Part shown: piece after piece, positions 40,631 through 50,393 of the stretch
Layout: each line of letters opens with the position of its first letter
Numbering within the stretch: the first letter of the stretch is position 1
Source of the DNA: Novosphingobium resinovorum
GTDB lineage: Bacteria > Pseudomonadota > Alphaproteobacteria > Sphingomonadales > Sphingomonadaceae
Direction of reading: 5' to 3'
DNA: 64,000 bases
Assembly (NCBI RefSeq): GCF_027922145.1
Contig: NZ_BSFC01000019.1
Span: 256,579-320,578 of the forward strand
Made by a program: the position numbers and the translations under genes
The notes under the pieces: model-generated
The model's database searches: none
The model's input: the letters and a program-made list of their open reading frames with translations, nothing else
What the model was told of the DNA's origin: nothing

Positions 40631-41785
40631 TTAAGCCGCGCTTTCGGTCGAATCGATCCAGCCGCCGCCGATCACCCGCTCCCCGGCGTAGATCACCGCC
40701 GCCTGCCCCGGCGCGACGCCGTATTCGGGCGCGGCGAAGCGGATCGTCGTGTCCGCGCCCTCGCCCAGCGGGCCGTCGAGCACGATCGGCACCGGCTTGG
40801 CCAGCGAGCGGACCTTGGCGGTCAGCGGTGCATCGGGAATCGGCCCGATGCGGTTGGTCTCCACCAGCCGCGCCGAGGCGGTCGCCAGCAGGCGGCGCGG
40901 GCCGACACGGACCTGCCGGGTTTCCGCCTCGATGCCGGTGACGTAGAGCGGCTCGGGCTGGCCGCCGATCTCGAGGCCCCGGCGCTGGCCCACGGTGTAG
41001 TGGATGACGCCGCGATGGCTGCCCAGCACCGCGCCGGTCTCGGCATGGACGATCTCGCCCGGTGCCTCGCCCTCGGGACGGACGGCGCGCACGATCTTGG
41101 CGTAGTCGCCATCGGGTACGAAGCAGATGTCCTGGCTGTCGGGCTTGGCGGCGACGCGCAGGCCCGCCGCTTCGGCCAGACGGCGCGTCTCGGTCTTGGG
41201 CAGGCCGCCGAGAGGAAAGCGCAGGAAATCCAGCTGCTTCTCGGTGGTGCCGTAAAGGAAGTAGCTCTGATCGCGCGCCGGATCGAGGGCGCGGTGCAGT
41301 TCCGAACCCGCTGCGCCCATCACCCGGCGCACGTAGTGCCCGGTGGCAAGGCAATCCGCGCCCAGTTCACGCGCCATCGTCAGGAGGTCGGTGAACTTCG
41401 GCCCCATGTTGCAGCGAATGCAGGGGATCGGCGTGCGCCCGGCGAGGTAGTCGTCGGCGAAGCGCTCGACCACTTCCTCGCGGAAGGCGCTCTCGTGATC
41501 GAAGACGTAGTGGGCGATGCCTAGGCGGTCGGCGACGGCGCGCGCATCGCGAATATCGTCGCCGGCGCAGCACGCGCCCTTGCGGCCGGTCGCGGCGCCG
41601 TAGTCGTAGAGCTGCAGCGTCACGCCGATGACTTCCGCGCCGCTGGCTGCGGCAAGCGCGGCGACGACCGAACTGTCCACGCCCCCGGACATAGCCACGA
41701 CAATGCGGCGGGCGGACAGAGGCTCGGCAAGCTGGAACAGTTCGGCGGGGTCGAGCTCGGAAAGAAGATCGGAAAACGCGGTCAT
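40631..41785 (-). CDS. mnmA: tRNA-specific 2-thiouridylase MnmA
   Basis: Makes the 2-thio group of U34 in Lys, Glu and Gln tRNAs. The 384-aa protein has the PP-loop ATP motif [10 protein letters not shown] near 31-40, [10 protein letters not shown] with the first catalytic cysteine, DQSYFLYG, and [13 protein letters not shown] with the second cysteine. The C-terminal beta-barrels are present. ATG 41785 is chosen; an in-frame GTG at 41800 would add five residues and cannot be excluded. Confidence 0.95.
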   Translation of the reverse strand: MTAFSDLLSELDPAELFQLAEPLSARRIVVAMSGGVDSSVVAALAAASGAEVIGVTLQLYDYGAATGRKGACCAGDDIRDARAVADRLGIAHYVFDHESAFREEVVERFADDYLAGRTPIPCIRCNMGPKFTDLLTMARELGADCLATGHYVRRVMGAAGSELHRALDPARDQSYFLYGTTEKQLDFLRFPLGGLPKTETRRLAEAAGLRVAAKPDSQDICFVPDGDYAKIVRAVRPEGEAPGEIVHAETGAVLGSHRGVIHYTVGQRRGLEIGGQPEPLYVTGIEAETRQVRVGPRRLLATASARLVETNRIGPIPDAPLTAKVRSLAKPVPIVLDGPLGEGADTTIRFAAPEYGVAPGQAAVIYAGERVIGGGWIDSTESAA

Positions 41786-41919
41786 GGTGGGGGCGCACAT
41801 ACAGCCAAGCGCGCCGGATTCCTATCCTCCGCCTTTTTCGCTCCCTTTCCCATCGTGAAGAAAGGGTAAAAAGGGCTTTTACGATCCCTTGACCACCTGC
41901 GGGTTATAGGGCCTGCATC

Positions 41920-42303
41920 ATGAACGTCGCACCACATCACATGACCCCCGATACAGGGCCCAGTACAGGGGACGCTCCGGGTCGCACCGCAGGTATACCT
42001 GCGGTTCCGGGCTGCGACGGGCTTTCCGAAGGGCACCTCCCCGCCGATCCCGCAATGATCGACTGGCAGGCGCTGCGCTCCCGCCTCTTCGCCACGCACG
42101 ACCGGCTCGGTGTGCTGGGAGAGGACGCGGCAGCCACGCGGCTTCGGCTGCGCGGCAGCTTCGACGGGTGCGCCGCCTCGGCTCTTAATGCTTACGAAGA
42201 ATGCTCAAGAAACGTTAACCTTGATGCTTCAAGCAATGGCAAGCCCGTTGGAGGCAAGGATTCTCCAGTCGCCGATGTGAACGATAGCGGCGAACGAGGG
42301 TAA
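41920..42303 (+). CDS. Hypothetical protein upstream of sciP
   Basis: A 127-aa protein I do not recognise. The N-terminal third is low-complexity. The middle (IDWQALRSRLFATHDRLGVL) is a regular helix pair, and the end is polar. It ends two bases before sciP in the same direction, so they are probably co-transcribed. A palindrome, GTAAAA-N5-TTTTAC (41866-41882), lies upstream. A start at an internal Met (IDWQALR, 42055) is also possible. Confidence 0.55.
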   Translation: MNVAPHHMTPDTGPSTGDAPGRTAGIPAVPGCDGLSEGHLPADPAMIDWQALRSRLFATHDRLGVLGEDAAATRLRLRGSFDGCAASALNAYEECSRNVNLDASSNGKPVGGKDSPVADVNDSGERG

Positions 42304-42305
42304 AG

Positions 42306-42605
42306 ATGATCGAGAACCAGAAAATCCGTCCGGCACAGGTGATCGGCCCGCTCGGCGAGCCGCTGACGGTTGCCGACCTCCCCCCCCCAAACACCACGCG
42401 CTGGGTCGTGCGCCGCAAGGCCGAAGTCGTCGCCGCCGTCAACGGCGGCCTGCTGACGATCGACGAAGTCTGCGAGCGCTATTGCCTCACGCTCGAGGAA
42501 TTCGCCTCGTGGCAGCGCGCCGTCGATCGTTCGGGCATGCAGGGCCTGCGTGTGACACGAATCCAACACTACCGCGATCTCTACGAGCGCCAGCAGAAGT
42601 TCTGA
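42306..42605 (+). CDS. sciP: SciP-like DUF1153 regulator of the CtrA cell-cycle circuit
   Basis: A 99-aa DUF1153 protein. The helix-turn-helix body TRWVVRRKAEVVAAVNGG, LLTIDEVCERYCLTLEEF and ASWQRAVDRSGMQGLR is that of SciP. In Caulobacter SciP represses CtrA-dependent transcription. The stop of the preceding gene and a GAGGG box lie just before the ATG. A terminator follows. Orthology is by domain; the circuit in this species is inferred. Confidence 0.88.
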   Translation: MIENQKIRPAQVIGPLGEPLTVADLPPPNTTRWVVRRKAEVVAAVNGGLLTIDEVCERYCLTLEEFASWQRAVDRSGMQGLRVTRIQHYRDLYERQQKF

Positions 42606-42633
42606 GCACTCTCTAACTTCGTCAACCAAGTCC

Positions 42634-42669
42634 AAAGGCGGCCGTGGAGCATCTTCACGGTCGCCTTTT
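42634..42669 (+). terminator. Intrinsic terminator after sciP
   Basis: AAAGGCGGCCGTG and CACGGTCGCCTTTT pair around a 9-base loop and end in a T run, 29 bases after the sciP stop. Confidence 0.8.
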
Positions 42670-42899
42670 CACGTTCCGACGCAATAAAACGCATTTACCT
42701 GGCCAGACTGGCGCAATGAAGTCGTTCGTCGATGCCTGTCGACGTGAAACCCGGTTCGCGTTGCCACCCTGTTCCCGCGAGTATATGAATCCAGCGGTTT
42801 AAGCCATATCGGCAGCCCCGCCTGAATACAGGCACAAGGGCGGACGATGCGGCGGGAGAGCACGCCGCCCGGGGGCGCGTGCATGCGTGCGGTGAACAG

Positions 42900-44126
42900 A
42901 TGAACTACGATGGCAAGATTGAAGCCGGCCCCTCTCAGGTCGGCAGGCAGGCAGACGAACCTCACGTCTTCGACGCGACGGGAACGTCGCTCGACAGGGA
43001 CGATGCCCTGGACCGTCGCTCGCGCCGGGTGATCGTGCTCGTCATCGTCACCGTCGTGCTGCTGGCGGCCGCGCTGTGGTTCGTGCTCCACAAGGGCGAC
43101 GCGGCCGATGCCGCCGGTGCCGATACCACGCAGGTTCCCGTCGTCTCGGTCGTCGTGCCGGGCCGCTCCAGCGTTGCCGGCGAAATCACCGGCACCGGAT
43201 CGCTCGCTGCACGCCGCGCGATGCCGGTGGGTTCGGTCGGCGAAGGCGGCGAAGTACGCGAAGTGCGCGTCGATGCGGGCGACTGGGTCGAAAAGGGCCA
43301 GGTCCTCGCGGTGATCGACCGTTCGGTGCAGGTACAGTCCGCCGCCAGCCAGTCCGCGCAGGTCCGCGTGGCAGAGGCCGATGCCCGGCTCGCACAGGCC
43401 AACCTCGATCGCGGCCTCAAGCTCGTCGATCGCGGCTTCATCTCCAAGGCCGACATCGACCAGCTGACCGCGACCCGCGATGCCGCGGCTGCCCGCGTCG
43501 GCGTGGCCCGCGCCACGCTCGGCCAGTTGCAGGCGCAGAATGCGCGGCTCAACATCGTCGCCCCCGCCTCGGGCCTAGTCCTCGCACGCAACGTCGAAGT
43601 CGGCCAGGTGGTGAGCGGCGGCAGCGGCGTGCTGTTCAACCTCGCCCGCGACGGCGAGATGGAATTGCTCGCGCTCCTCTCCGAGGACGACCTCGCCAAG
43701 CTGCACGTCGGCGTCGCCGCCAACGTCACGCCGGTCGGCTCGGGCAGGAGCTTCACCGGGCAGGTCTGGCAGCTCGCGCCCACCATCGACAACACCACCC
43801 GCCAGGGCACCGCGCGCATCGCGCTCAAGTACGACCCGGCGCTGCGTCCGGGCGGCTTCGCCACCGCCGTGATCGAAAGCGGCACGGTCGTCGCACCGAT
43901 GCTGCCCGAATCCGCGATCCAGAACGATGCCAAGGGCGCGTTCGTCTATGTCGTCGGCAAGGACGACCGCGTCCACCGGCAGGCGGTGAAGACCGGCCTA
44001 GTCACCGCGACAGGCATCACCGTCACCTCGGGCCTCAATGGCGACGAGAAGATCGTGATGCGCGCGGGCGGCTTCCTCAACGACGGGGACAAGGTCAAGC
44101 CGCGCCCCTCGACTGCAGCCAAGTAA
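42900..44126 (+). CDS. RND efflux pump periplasmic adaptor (membrane fusion) protein
   Basis: A 408-aa adaptor with a cytoplasmic start, one membrane anchor (VIVLVIVTVVLLAAALWFVL) and then the lipoyl/hairpin/barrel order of HlyD-type adaptors: VREVRVDAGDWVEKGQVLAVID, a coiled-coil hairpin (AQVRVAEADARLAQANLDRG) and VAPASGLVLARNVEVGQVV. It is membrane-anchored rather than lipid-anchored. The pump gene follows after 16 bases, with no outer-membrane channel gene. Start ATG 42900 rather than 42879. Confidence 0.92.
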   Translation: MNYDGKIEAGPSQVGRQADEPHVFDATGTSLDRDDALDRRSRRVIVLVIVTVVLLAAALWFVLHKGDAADAAGADTTQVPVVSVVVPGRSSVAGEITGTGSLAARRAMPVGSVGEGGEVREVRVDAGDWVEKGQVLAVIDRSVQVQSAASQSAQVRVAEADARLAQANLDRGLKLVDRGFISKADIDQLTATRDAAAARVGVARATLGQLQAQNARLNIVAPASGLVLARNVEVGQVVSGGSGVLFNLARDGEMELLALLSEDDLAKLHVGVAANVTPVGSGRSFTGQVWQLAPTIDNTTRQGTARIALKYDPALRPGGFATAVIESGTVVAPMLPESAIQNDAKGAFVYVVGKDDRVHRQAVKTGLVTATGITVTSGLNGDEKIVMRAGGFLNDGDKVKPRPSTAAK

Positions 44127-44142
44127 CGGGCGACCCGAACCC

Positions 44143-47100
44143 ATGCGCAACATCTCGGCCTGGTCGATCCGCAATCCGATCATCCCGATCGTCTTCTTCA
44201 TCGGCCTGATGATCGCCGGCATCGTCTCGTTCAACCGAATGGACGTGAACAACATGCCGGACGTCGAGTTTCCGGGCGTCCACATCGGCGTCTCGCAGCC
44301 CGGCGCCGCCCCGACCGAGATCGAGACGCAGATCACCCAGATCGTCGAGGGTTCGGTCCGCTCCATCCCCGGCGTCGAGGAAATCCAGTCCACCGCCTCG
44401 GAAGGCCGCTCCACCACGCTGGTGTTCTTCTCCGTCGGCACCAATGTCGACGTCGCGACCCAGCAGGTGAAGAACGCGGTCGACCAGGTGCGCGGCCAGT
44501 TGCCCGACGGCATCCTCGAACCGCAGGTCCAGAAGATCGAGGCAGGCGGCGGCGGCTCGCTCGCCTACTTCGCGGTGCGCGCCGACGACATGACCATCGA
44601 GCAGCTCAGTTGGTTCGTGGACGACACCATCGCCAAGACCCTGCTCGGCGTCGAGGGCATGGCCACCGTCAGCCGCGACGGCGGCGTCAACCGCGAGATT
44701 CGCGTCGTCGTCGATCCGCAGCGGATGCAGGCGCTGGGCGTCAGCGCCGAGGCGCTGAACAACGTGCTGCGCCAGGTCAACGTCGATGCGGCAGGCGGTC
44801 AGGCGGAAATCGCCGGTTCGCGCCAGTCGGTGCGGGTGCTGGGCAATGCCGAGACCGCCTACGACCTCTCGCAGAAGCGCATCAACCTCGGCAACGGTCG
44901 TTCGGTGAAGCTCACCGACGTCGCCAGCGTCCATGACGGCTTCTCCGAGCAGACCGACATCGCCCGCGTCAACGGCCGCGAAGTCGTCACTTTCGGGTTC
45001 GAGCGCGCACGCGGCGCCTCCGACGTCGCCGTCTACGACGCGGCAATGGAGAAGCTGAAGGAAATCCAGAAGTCCCACCCCGACATCCACGTCACCCGCC
45101 TGTTCTCGCAGGTGGACTACACGCGCGGCCAGTACACCTCCTCGATGGAGGCCCTGGTCGAAGGCGCGGTGCTGGCCATCGTCATCGTCTTCCTGTTCCT
45201 CCGCGACTGGCGCGCGACGATGATCTCGGCGCTGGCGATCCCGCTCTCGGCGATCCCGACCTTCTGGTTCATGGACCTGCTGGGCTTCACGCTGAACTTC
45301 CTCTCGCTCCTCGCGCTCAGCCTCGTCGCGGGCGTGCTGGTCGATGACGCCATCGTCGAGATCGAGAACATCGTGCGCCACATGCGCATGGGCAAGAGCG
45401 CCTACCAGGCCTCGATCGACGCCGCCGACGAGATCGGCCTCGCGGTCGTCGCGACGACCTTCTCGATCGTCGCGGTGTTCCTGCCAGTGGGCCTGATGCC
45501 CGGCATTCCGGGGCAGTTCTTCAAGGCGTTCGGCCTGACCGTCGTGGTCGCGGTGCTGATGAGCCTTGCGGTCGCGCGCGTGATCACGCCGATGGTCGCG
45601 GCCTACTTCCTCAAGGCGCACGGCCATGCCGAGCACGGCGGCGGCAAGGCCATGGACCTCTACATGAAGATCCTCGCCTGGACGCTCGACAGCCGCGAAG
45701 CGCACCGCCGCAAGGCCGCGCTGGTGCGCCAGCCGTTCCACCCCGCCTATGCCCTGGTCGCCACGATCGCGTTCATCCTGCTGATCGCCGCCGGGCTTGC
45801 CGCATCCGGATTGCTGTTTACCGCCCTGCAGACCGGAATTACCAAGATCGGCCTCAAGGGCGCCGCCTTCGTGATCGCCGCGATCCTCTCCCCGCTCGCC
45901 ATTCCCGTGGCGATCTGGCTGCTGGGCAAACTGTTCCGGCTGCTGGCGAGCGCGATGGGGGCGCTTGGCCGCTGGTATCGCTATTACACCGACCGCGTGA
46001 TCGCGCGCATGCACGACCACCGCTTCTACGCCTTCTGCGCCTCGGTCTACGCGCTCGTCGTCACTTTCGCGCTGCTCGCGGGCCTGCCGCAGCAGTTCCA
46101 GCCCAGCACCAACAATGACACCAGCGAGGTCAAGATCGAACTGGTGCCCGGCACCACGCTCGAACAGTCCGAGTTGATCGGCGGCCGCGTCTCGCGCCTG
46201 CTCGAAAAGCAGCCCGAGGTCGAGCGCGTGCTGCAGTTCGCGGGCGAAGGTTCCGGCACGCTCTACATCGCCCTCAAGCCCGCCAAGGAACGCGAGGCGA
46301 CCAGCATCGAGTTCGAGCGCCGCATGGCCCCGCAACTGCAGGACGTCGCCGATGCGCGCGTCAGCTTCGCCTCGCAGTCGGGCGGGTTCGGTTCGGGCCG
46401 CGACTTGTCGATCATGCTGTCGGGCAGCGATTCCGAATTGCTCAACAAGACCGCGCAGACCCTCGTGGAGCAGATGCGCGCGATCCCCGGCGTCGTTGCC
46501 CCGCGCATCGCCGCCGACCTGCAGCGCCCCGAACTGCTGATCGTGCCGCGCCCCGACCTTGCCGCGCAGCTTGGCGTGACGACGTCCGCGCTCAGCCAGA
46601 CGATCCGCATCGCGACCTTGGGCGAGATCGACCAGAACGCCGCCAAGTTCTCGCTGAGCGACCGTCAGGTACCGATCCGCGTGATCCTCGACCGCACCTC
46701 GCGCCGCGATTTCTCGACGATCGAGAACCTGCCGGTCTCCACCGTCAGCGGCGGCACCGTGCCCCTGAAGCGCGTGGCGGAAATCCGCTTCGGCGCCGGC
46801 CCCACGCAGATCCAGCGCTACAACCAGTCGCGCCGTATCTTCGTCGGCGCCGACCTTGGCGAAGGGCAGGTCAAGGGGCCGATCATGACGCAGATCCAGA
46901 ACCTGCCGATCATGAAGAACCTGCCGATGGGCGTCTCAAACGCCCCCGTCGGCGAGGACAAGTGGCAGGCGGAGATGATCACCAACTTCGTCACCGCCGT
47001 CATCTCGGGCATCTTCCTGGTCTTCGCGGTGCTGGTGCTGCTCTACAAGCGCTTCGTCTCGCCGCTGGTCAACATGGCCTCGCTGCTGCTGGCGCCGCTG

Positions 47101-47562
47101 GGCGGCATGCTGGCGCTGACCGTCGCCGGACAGCCGATCTCGATGCCGGTCTACATCGGCATTCTGATGCTGCTGGGCATCGTCGCCAAGAACTCCATCC
47201 TGCTGATCGACTTCGCGATCGAGGAGATGAGCAAGGGCGTCGACAAGCTCACCGCCATCATGGACGCCGGGCACAAGCGCGCCCAGCCGATCGTCATGAC
47301 CACCGTGGCGATGACCGCGGGCATGGTGCCGACCGCGCTGTCGATCTCGGGCGACGGCGCGTTCCGTGCGCCGATGGGCGTGACGGTGATCGGCGGACTT
47401 CTGCTCTCCACCCTGCTCACGCTGGTGATCGTGCCTGCAGCCTTCAGCCTCGCCGATGGTTTCGAGAAGCGGGTCGGGCCGAAGCTGCGCAAGTCGCTGC
47501 TGACCTACGACCCCGATCAGCACCACGCCGGGACGCCCACTCACGCGCACCCGGCCGAGTAA
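44143..47562 (+). CDS. RND multidrug efflux inner-membrane pump with an extra membrane insert
   Basis: An HAE1-like pump of 1139 aa, about 90-100 longer than usual. The proton-relay aspartates are D401-D402 (VLVDDAIVEIENI). The two porter halves and twelve standard helices are present. Between helices 6 and 7 (about residues 493-612) there is an insert with two further hydrophobic segments (ALVATIAFILLIAAGLAA; FVIAAILSPLAIPVAIWLL). Substrate range is unknown. Probably one operon with the adaptor upstream. Confidence 0.93.
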   Translation: MRNISAWSIRNPIIPIVFFIGLMIAGIVSFNRMDVNNMPDVEFPGVHIGVSQPGAAPTEIETQITQIVEGSVRSIPGVEEIQSTASEGRSTTLVFFSVGTNVDVATQQVKNAVDQVRGQLPDGILEPQVQKIEAGGGGSLAYFAVRADDMTIEQLSWFVDDTIAKTLLGVEGMATVSRDGGVNREIRVVVDPQRMQALGVSAEALNNVLRQVNVDAAGGQAEIAGSRQSVRVLGNAETAYDLSQKRINLGNGRSVKLTDVASVHDGFSEQTDIARVNGREVVTFGFERARGASDVAVYDAAMEKLKEIQKSHPDIHVTRLFSQVDYTRGQYTSSMEALVEGAVLAIVIVFLFLRDWRATMISALAIPLSAIPTFWFMDLLGFTLNFLSLLALSLVAGVLVDDAIVEIENIVRHMRMGKSAYQASIDAADEIGLAVVATTFSIVAVFLPVGLMPGIPGQFFKAFGLTVVVAVLMSLAVARVITPMVAAYFLKAHGHAEHGGGKAMDLYMKILAWTLDSREAHRRKAALVRQPFHPAYALVATIAFILLIAAGLAASGLLFTALQTGITKIGLKGAAFVIAAILSPLAIPVAIWLLGKLFRLLASAMGALGRWYRYYTDRVIARMHDHRFYAFCASVYALVVTFALLAGLPQQFQPSTNNDTSEVKIELVPGTTLEQSELIGGRVSRLLEKQPEVERVLQFAGEGSGTLYIALKPAKEREATSIEFERRMAPQLQDVADARVSFASQSGGFGSGRDLSIMLSGSDSELLNKTAQTLVEQMRAIPGVVAPRIAADLQRPELLIVPRPDLAAQLGVTTSALSQTIRIATLGEIDQNAAKFSLSDRQVPIRVILDRTSRRDFSTIENLPVSTVSGGTVPLKRVAEIRFGAGPTQIQRYNQSRRIFVGADLGEGQVKGPIMTQIQNLPIMKNLPMGVSNAPVGEDKWQAEMITNFVTAVISGIFLVFAVLVLLYKRFVSPLVNMASLLLAPLGGMLALTVAGQPISMPVYIGILMLLGIVAKNSILLIDFAIEEMSKGVDKLTAIMDAGHKRAQPIVMTTVAMTAGMVPTALSISGDGAFRAPMGVTVIGGLLLSTLLTLVIVPAAFSLADGFEKRVGPKLRKSLLTYDPDQHHAGTPTHAHPAE

Positions 47563-47575
47563 GGAAGGGGCCAGC

Positions 47576-48853
47576 TTGCTGCCATTGGGCCGCCGGAATG
47601 CAGGTATACCGCTGACGGGCATCGCCATCGATCGAGGCCGCCGGATGCGCCTGTTCGCGACCGGGCTGCTGCTGGCGATGGGTGTCGCCTTCGTCGTGCT
47701 CCACAAGGTTGCAGGCACGCACCCGGCATGGGGGTACGCCATCGCCTTCACCGAGGCCGCGATGGTCGGCGGCCTCGCGGACTGGTTCGCGGTAACCGCG
47801 CTGTTCCGCCGTCCACTCGGCCTGCCGATCCCGCACACGGCGATCATTCCGGAGAACAAGGACCGCATCGCCGATTCGATGGCGACGTTCCTGCGCGACA
47901 ACTTCCTCACCCCGCAAGTCGTCGCGCGGCGCGTGAACGCCTTCAACTTCGCGGCCGCCGCCGGCACTTTCCTTGCTGACCCGGGACGCGGCGGCCAATC
48001 GCGCATCCGCGCGGGCGCGGCGAACCTGATCGCCGACGTGCTCGAATCACTCGATCCCGAACGGCTCGGCAACCAGGTCCGGTCGGGGCTCGCACGCCAG
48101 CTGGAGCGGGTGGAAGTCGCCCCCCTGCTCGGCCAGATGCTGAGCGCGATGATCGCCGACCGCCGCCACCTGCCGCTCGTCGAAGGCTCGGTGCGCTGGG
48201 TCGGAGAGGCTCTGGAGGCGAACGAGGAGATGGTACGCGCCATGATCCGCGAGCGCGCCCACAGCCTGCTGCGCCTGACCGGCCTCGACACCCGCATCGC
48301 CAATTCGGTGCTCGACGGCCTTTACAAGCTGCTCGCCGAGATGATCGTACAGCCCGACCATCCGCTGAAGCTCAAGGTCGAGCAGATGCTGGAAAGCCTC
48401 GCCGACCGCCTCGTCAACGATCCGGAAACGCGAGAGCGGGTGGAAAACGCCAAGCGTGAACTGATCGCCAATCCTGCCGTCGGCCAGTGGTGGCAGTCGG
48501 TCTGGGAACGCCTGCGCCGCAAGCTGATCGACGCCGCCCGCAACCCCGACGCGGCGCTGGCGGGGCAACTGACGACGATGCTCGGCGAACTGGGCACCGC
48601 GCTGCAGGGCGATCGGCGCCTGCAGGCCCAGATCAACCGTTTCGCCCGTCGCACGCTGGTCGGCGTCACCGCGCGCTATGGCGAGGAGATCGTCGGCCTC
48701 GTCTCGGGCACCGTGAAGCGCTGGGACGCCCGCACGATAAGCAACCGCTTGGAAGGCGCAGTCGGCCGCGACCTGCAGTTCATCCGCATCAACGGCACGC
48801 TGGTGGGCGGCTTGTTCGGGGTCTGCATCCATGCCATCGATCGGCTGCTATGA
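47576..48853 (+). CDS. DUF445 family membrane protein
   Basis: A 425-aa protein with one or two N-terminal membrane helices (LFATGLLLAMGVAFVVLH), the signature AMVGGLADWFAVTALFR and PLGLPIPHTAIIPENKDRIA, a long amphipathic and coiled middle, and a C-terminal membrane segment (VGGLFGVCIHAIDRLL). Function unknown in the family (YjiN-like). Start is TTG 47576 behind GGAAGGGG, or ATG 47645; the family motif begins just after the latter. Downstream GNAT overlaps its stop (ATGA). Confidence 0.85.
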   Translation: MLPLGRRNAGIPLTGIAIDRGRRMRLFATGLLLAMGVAFVVLHKVAGTHPAWGYAIAFTEAAMVGGLADWFAVTALFRRPLGLPIPHTAIIPENKDRIADSMATFLRDNFLTPQVVARRVNAFNFAAAAGTFLADPGRGGQSRIRAGAANLIADVLESLDPERLGNQVRSGLARQLERVEVAPLLGQMLSAMIADRRHLPLVEGSVRWVGEALEANEEMVRAMIRERAHSLLRLTGLDTRIANSVLDGLYKLLAEMIVQPDHPLKLKVEQMLESLADRLVNDPETRERVENAKRELIANPAVGQWWQSVWERLRRKLIDAARNPDAALAGQLTTMLGELGTALQGDRRLQAQINRFARRTLVGVTARYGEEIVGLVSGTVKRWDARTISNRLEGAVGRDLQFIRINGTLVGGLFGVCIHAIDRLL

Positions 48854-49389
48854 CCGATGGACCACTGCTGACAACCGACCGTTTCGACTTGTGGCGCCCG
48901 GTGGCGAGCGATCTGCCCCAGCTGTGCGCGCTCATCGATGACGAGGAGACCCGCCGCTATCTCGGCCCTGCCTCGGCCGAGAAGCAGCCGCAGTTCGACC
49001 GCCTGATGCGCAACGCGGGCTCCTGGGCGCTCTACGGCTACGGCACCTTCATGGTGCGACCGCATGGCGCAGACAGCATCATCGCTGCATGCGGTGTCTT
49101 CCATTCGTGGCGTGGCTTCGGCCACGATGTCGGCATGGACGACGTTCCCGAGGCGGGCTGGATCGTCCGCCGCGACTGGTGGGGCAAGCGCGTGGCGGGT
49201 GAAGTGATGGAGGCCGTTCTCGGCTGGTTCGATCCAGCACATGGTCCAAAACGCATCGCCTGCATGATCGAGGAGGGCAATGCGGCATCGGAACGCGTAG
49301 CGGCGGCCCTCGGCTTCGCGCGCTACGGCGCGCATGTCAGCGACGATGCGAAACTCATGCTGTTCGAGCGCTTGCCTGGGGGCCGCTGA
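48850..49389 (+). CDS. GNAT N-acetyltransferase (RimJ/RimL-like)
   Basis: A 179-aa GNAT protein of the RimJ/RimL type: LTTDRFDLWRPVASDLPQLC at the start, EAGWIVRRDWWGKRVAGEVM with the acetyl-CoA loop, and EEGNAASERVAAALGFARYG at the end. Such enzymes acetylate ribosomal-protein N termini or small amines; the substrate is unknown. It overlaps the DUF445 gene by four bases. Confidence 0.88.
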   Translation: MTDGPLLTTDRFDLWRPVASDLPQLCALIDDEETRRYLGPASAEKQPQFDRLMRNAGSWALYGYGTFMVRPHGADSIIAACGVFHSWRGFGHDVGMDDVPEAGWIVRRDWWGKRVAGEVMEAVLGWFDPAHGPKRIACMIEEGNAASERVAAALGFARYGAHVSDDAKLMLFERLPGGR

Positions 49390-49397
49390 GTGCGGCG

Positions 49398-50270
49398 TCA
49401 GTTATCGTATACGATGCTGCCTGAAAAGAACGAGGCGACAGGCTGACCGTTGCTATCAAGCGCGGGCTCGAATCTGGCCATGCCGATTACCATGTCGCAA
49501 ACTTTCGTATTGAAGTTGGCATTCCTGAAGGCGTTTACCGTTTCGCACTGCGTCGGTTGTCCGGCCTTGTCCACCATGACGCGCAAGTTCAGGCGTCCAT
49601 CCTTGCCCTGATATTCGAGTTCAGACGGGAAATCCTTGAGTATCTCGGATATCCATTTTTTGTCCGCCACTTTAGGGAGGCGCGTAAGCTCGGCCTGCTC
49701 GGCTGGGTCAAGGCCCCAATTCCGCACCAGCGCGTCGGTGCAAGTCCGCAGCGCGGAAAGCACCGGAAGAACACTGCCGGTGTCGAGAACGAATGTCTGA
49801 TGCGATGTCGCCAGACTGATCCGATCGACCGTGGCCTCGAAATCAGAATCCGGCATCGGCTCGGCTGCGAGGCCCCCCACCTGCCGGTGCTTCCTGGTAG
49901 CCAATGCACTGGAAAACAGAACCGCTGGACCGTATGCGCCCGCGCGTGCGTTGTGATGCAGACTGGGAAACGAAAGCTCGTGGAGGCCATAGGCGATTCC
50001 GAATTGCGGCGCCTGCTGCAGCCGTGCAGCGATCTCGCCTGCAACGGTAACTTCGAAATCGCGACCGGGGCCGTATGTCCTCATGCTCAGCAAAACCGGT
50101 CTTTTACTGGTACCGAAGCGTCGAACCATGACGCAACTCGTCTTCTGGTAATCTACCAACCATTGCGAAATCGCGGGCAACGTCGTGATTTTGGGTTTGG
50201 CGTGGCAGCAGGTTCCGACGGTCAACCCGCAGAGCATCGCAAGAAGAGCCCAAAAATTCCAATGCCTCAT
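49398..50270 (-). CDS. Exported protein with TonB C-terminal-like domain
   Basis: A 290-aa protein. A signal peptide or anchor (WALLAMLCGLTVGTCCHA) is followed by a variable middle. The C-terminal 80 residues (SELEYQGKDGRLNLRVMVDK, QPTQCETVNAF, MARFEPALDSNGQPVASFFS) match the TonB_C pattern with its two cysteines (C in PTQC and KVCD). It lacks the proline-rich spacer of a true TonB, so an energy-transducer role is doubtful. ATG 50270 preferred over 50333. A bidirectional hairpin separates it from etfA. Confidence 0.65.
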   Translation of the reverse strand: MRHWNFWALLAMLCGLTVGTCCHAKPKITTLPAISQWLVDYQKTSCVMVRRFGTSKRPVLLSMRTYGPGRDFEVTVAGEIAARLQQAPQFGIAYGLHELSFPSLHHNARAGAYGPAVLFSSALATRKHRQVGGLAAEPMPDSDFEATVDRISLATSHQTFVLDTGSVLPVLSALRTCTDALVRNWGLDPAEQAELTRLPKVADKKWISEILKDFPSELEYQGKDGRLNLRVMVDKAGQPTQCETVNAFRNANFNTKVCDMVIGMARFEPALDSNGQPVASFFSGSIVYDN

Positions 50271-50335
50271 GATTGCAACGTCCCCCGACCATGCACATCG
50301 TGTAGGCACTGACATCCACACGATACCCAGCAAAT

Positions 50336-50361
50336 AACCCCCGGATTTGCATCCGGGGGTT
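50336..50361. terminator. Bidirectional hairpin between etfA and the TonB-C-like gene
   Basis: Perfect 11-base arms AACCCCCGGAT and ATCCGGGGGTT around TTGC. It lies 33 bases after the etfA stop, so it most likely terminates etfBA. T-runs are short. Confidence 0.65.
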
Positions 50362-50393
50362 AAGCATTTGTGACAGACGGGAATTTTCAGATT

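Noticed and set aside
44095..46335. 746-codon open frame antisense to the RND adaptor end and pump
   Set aside because: Lacks any domain, consists of Arg/His/Asp/Gly-rich text typical of the antisense of GC-rich genes, and overlaps a certain gene.
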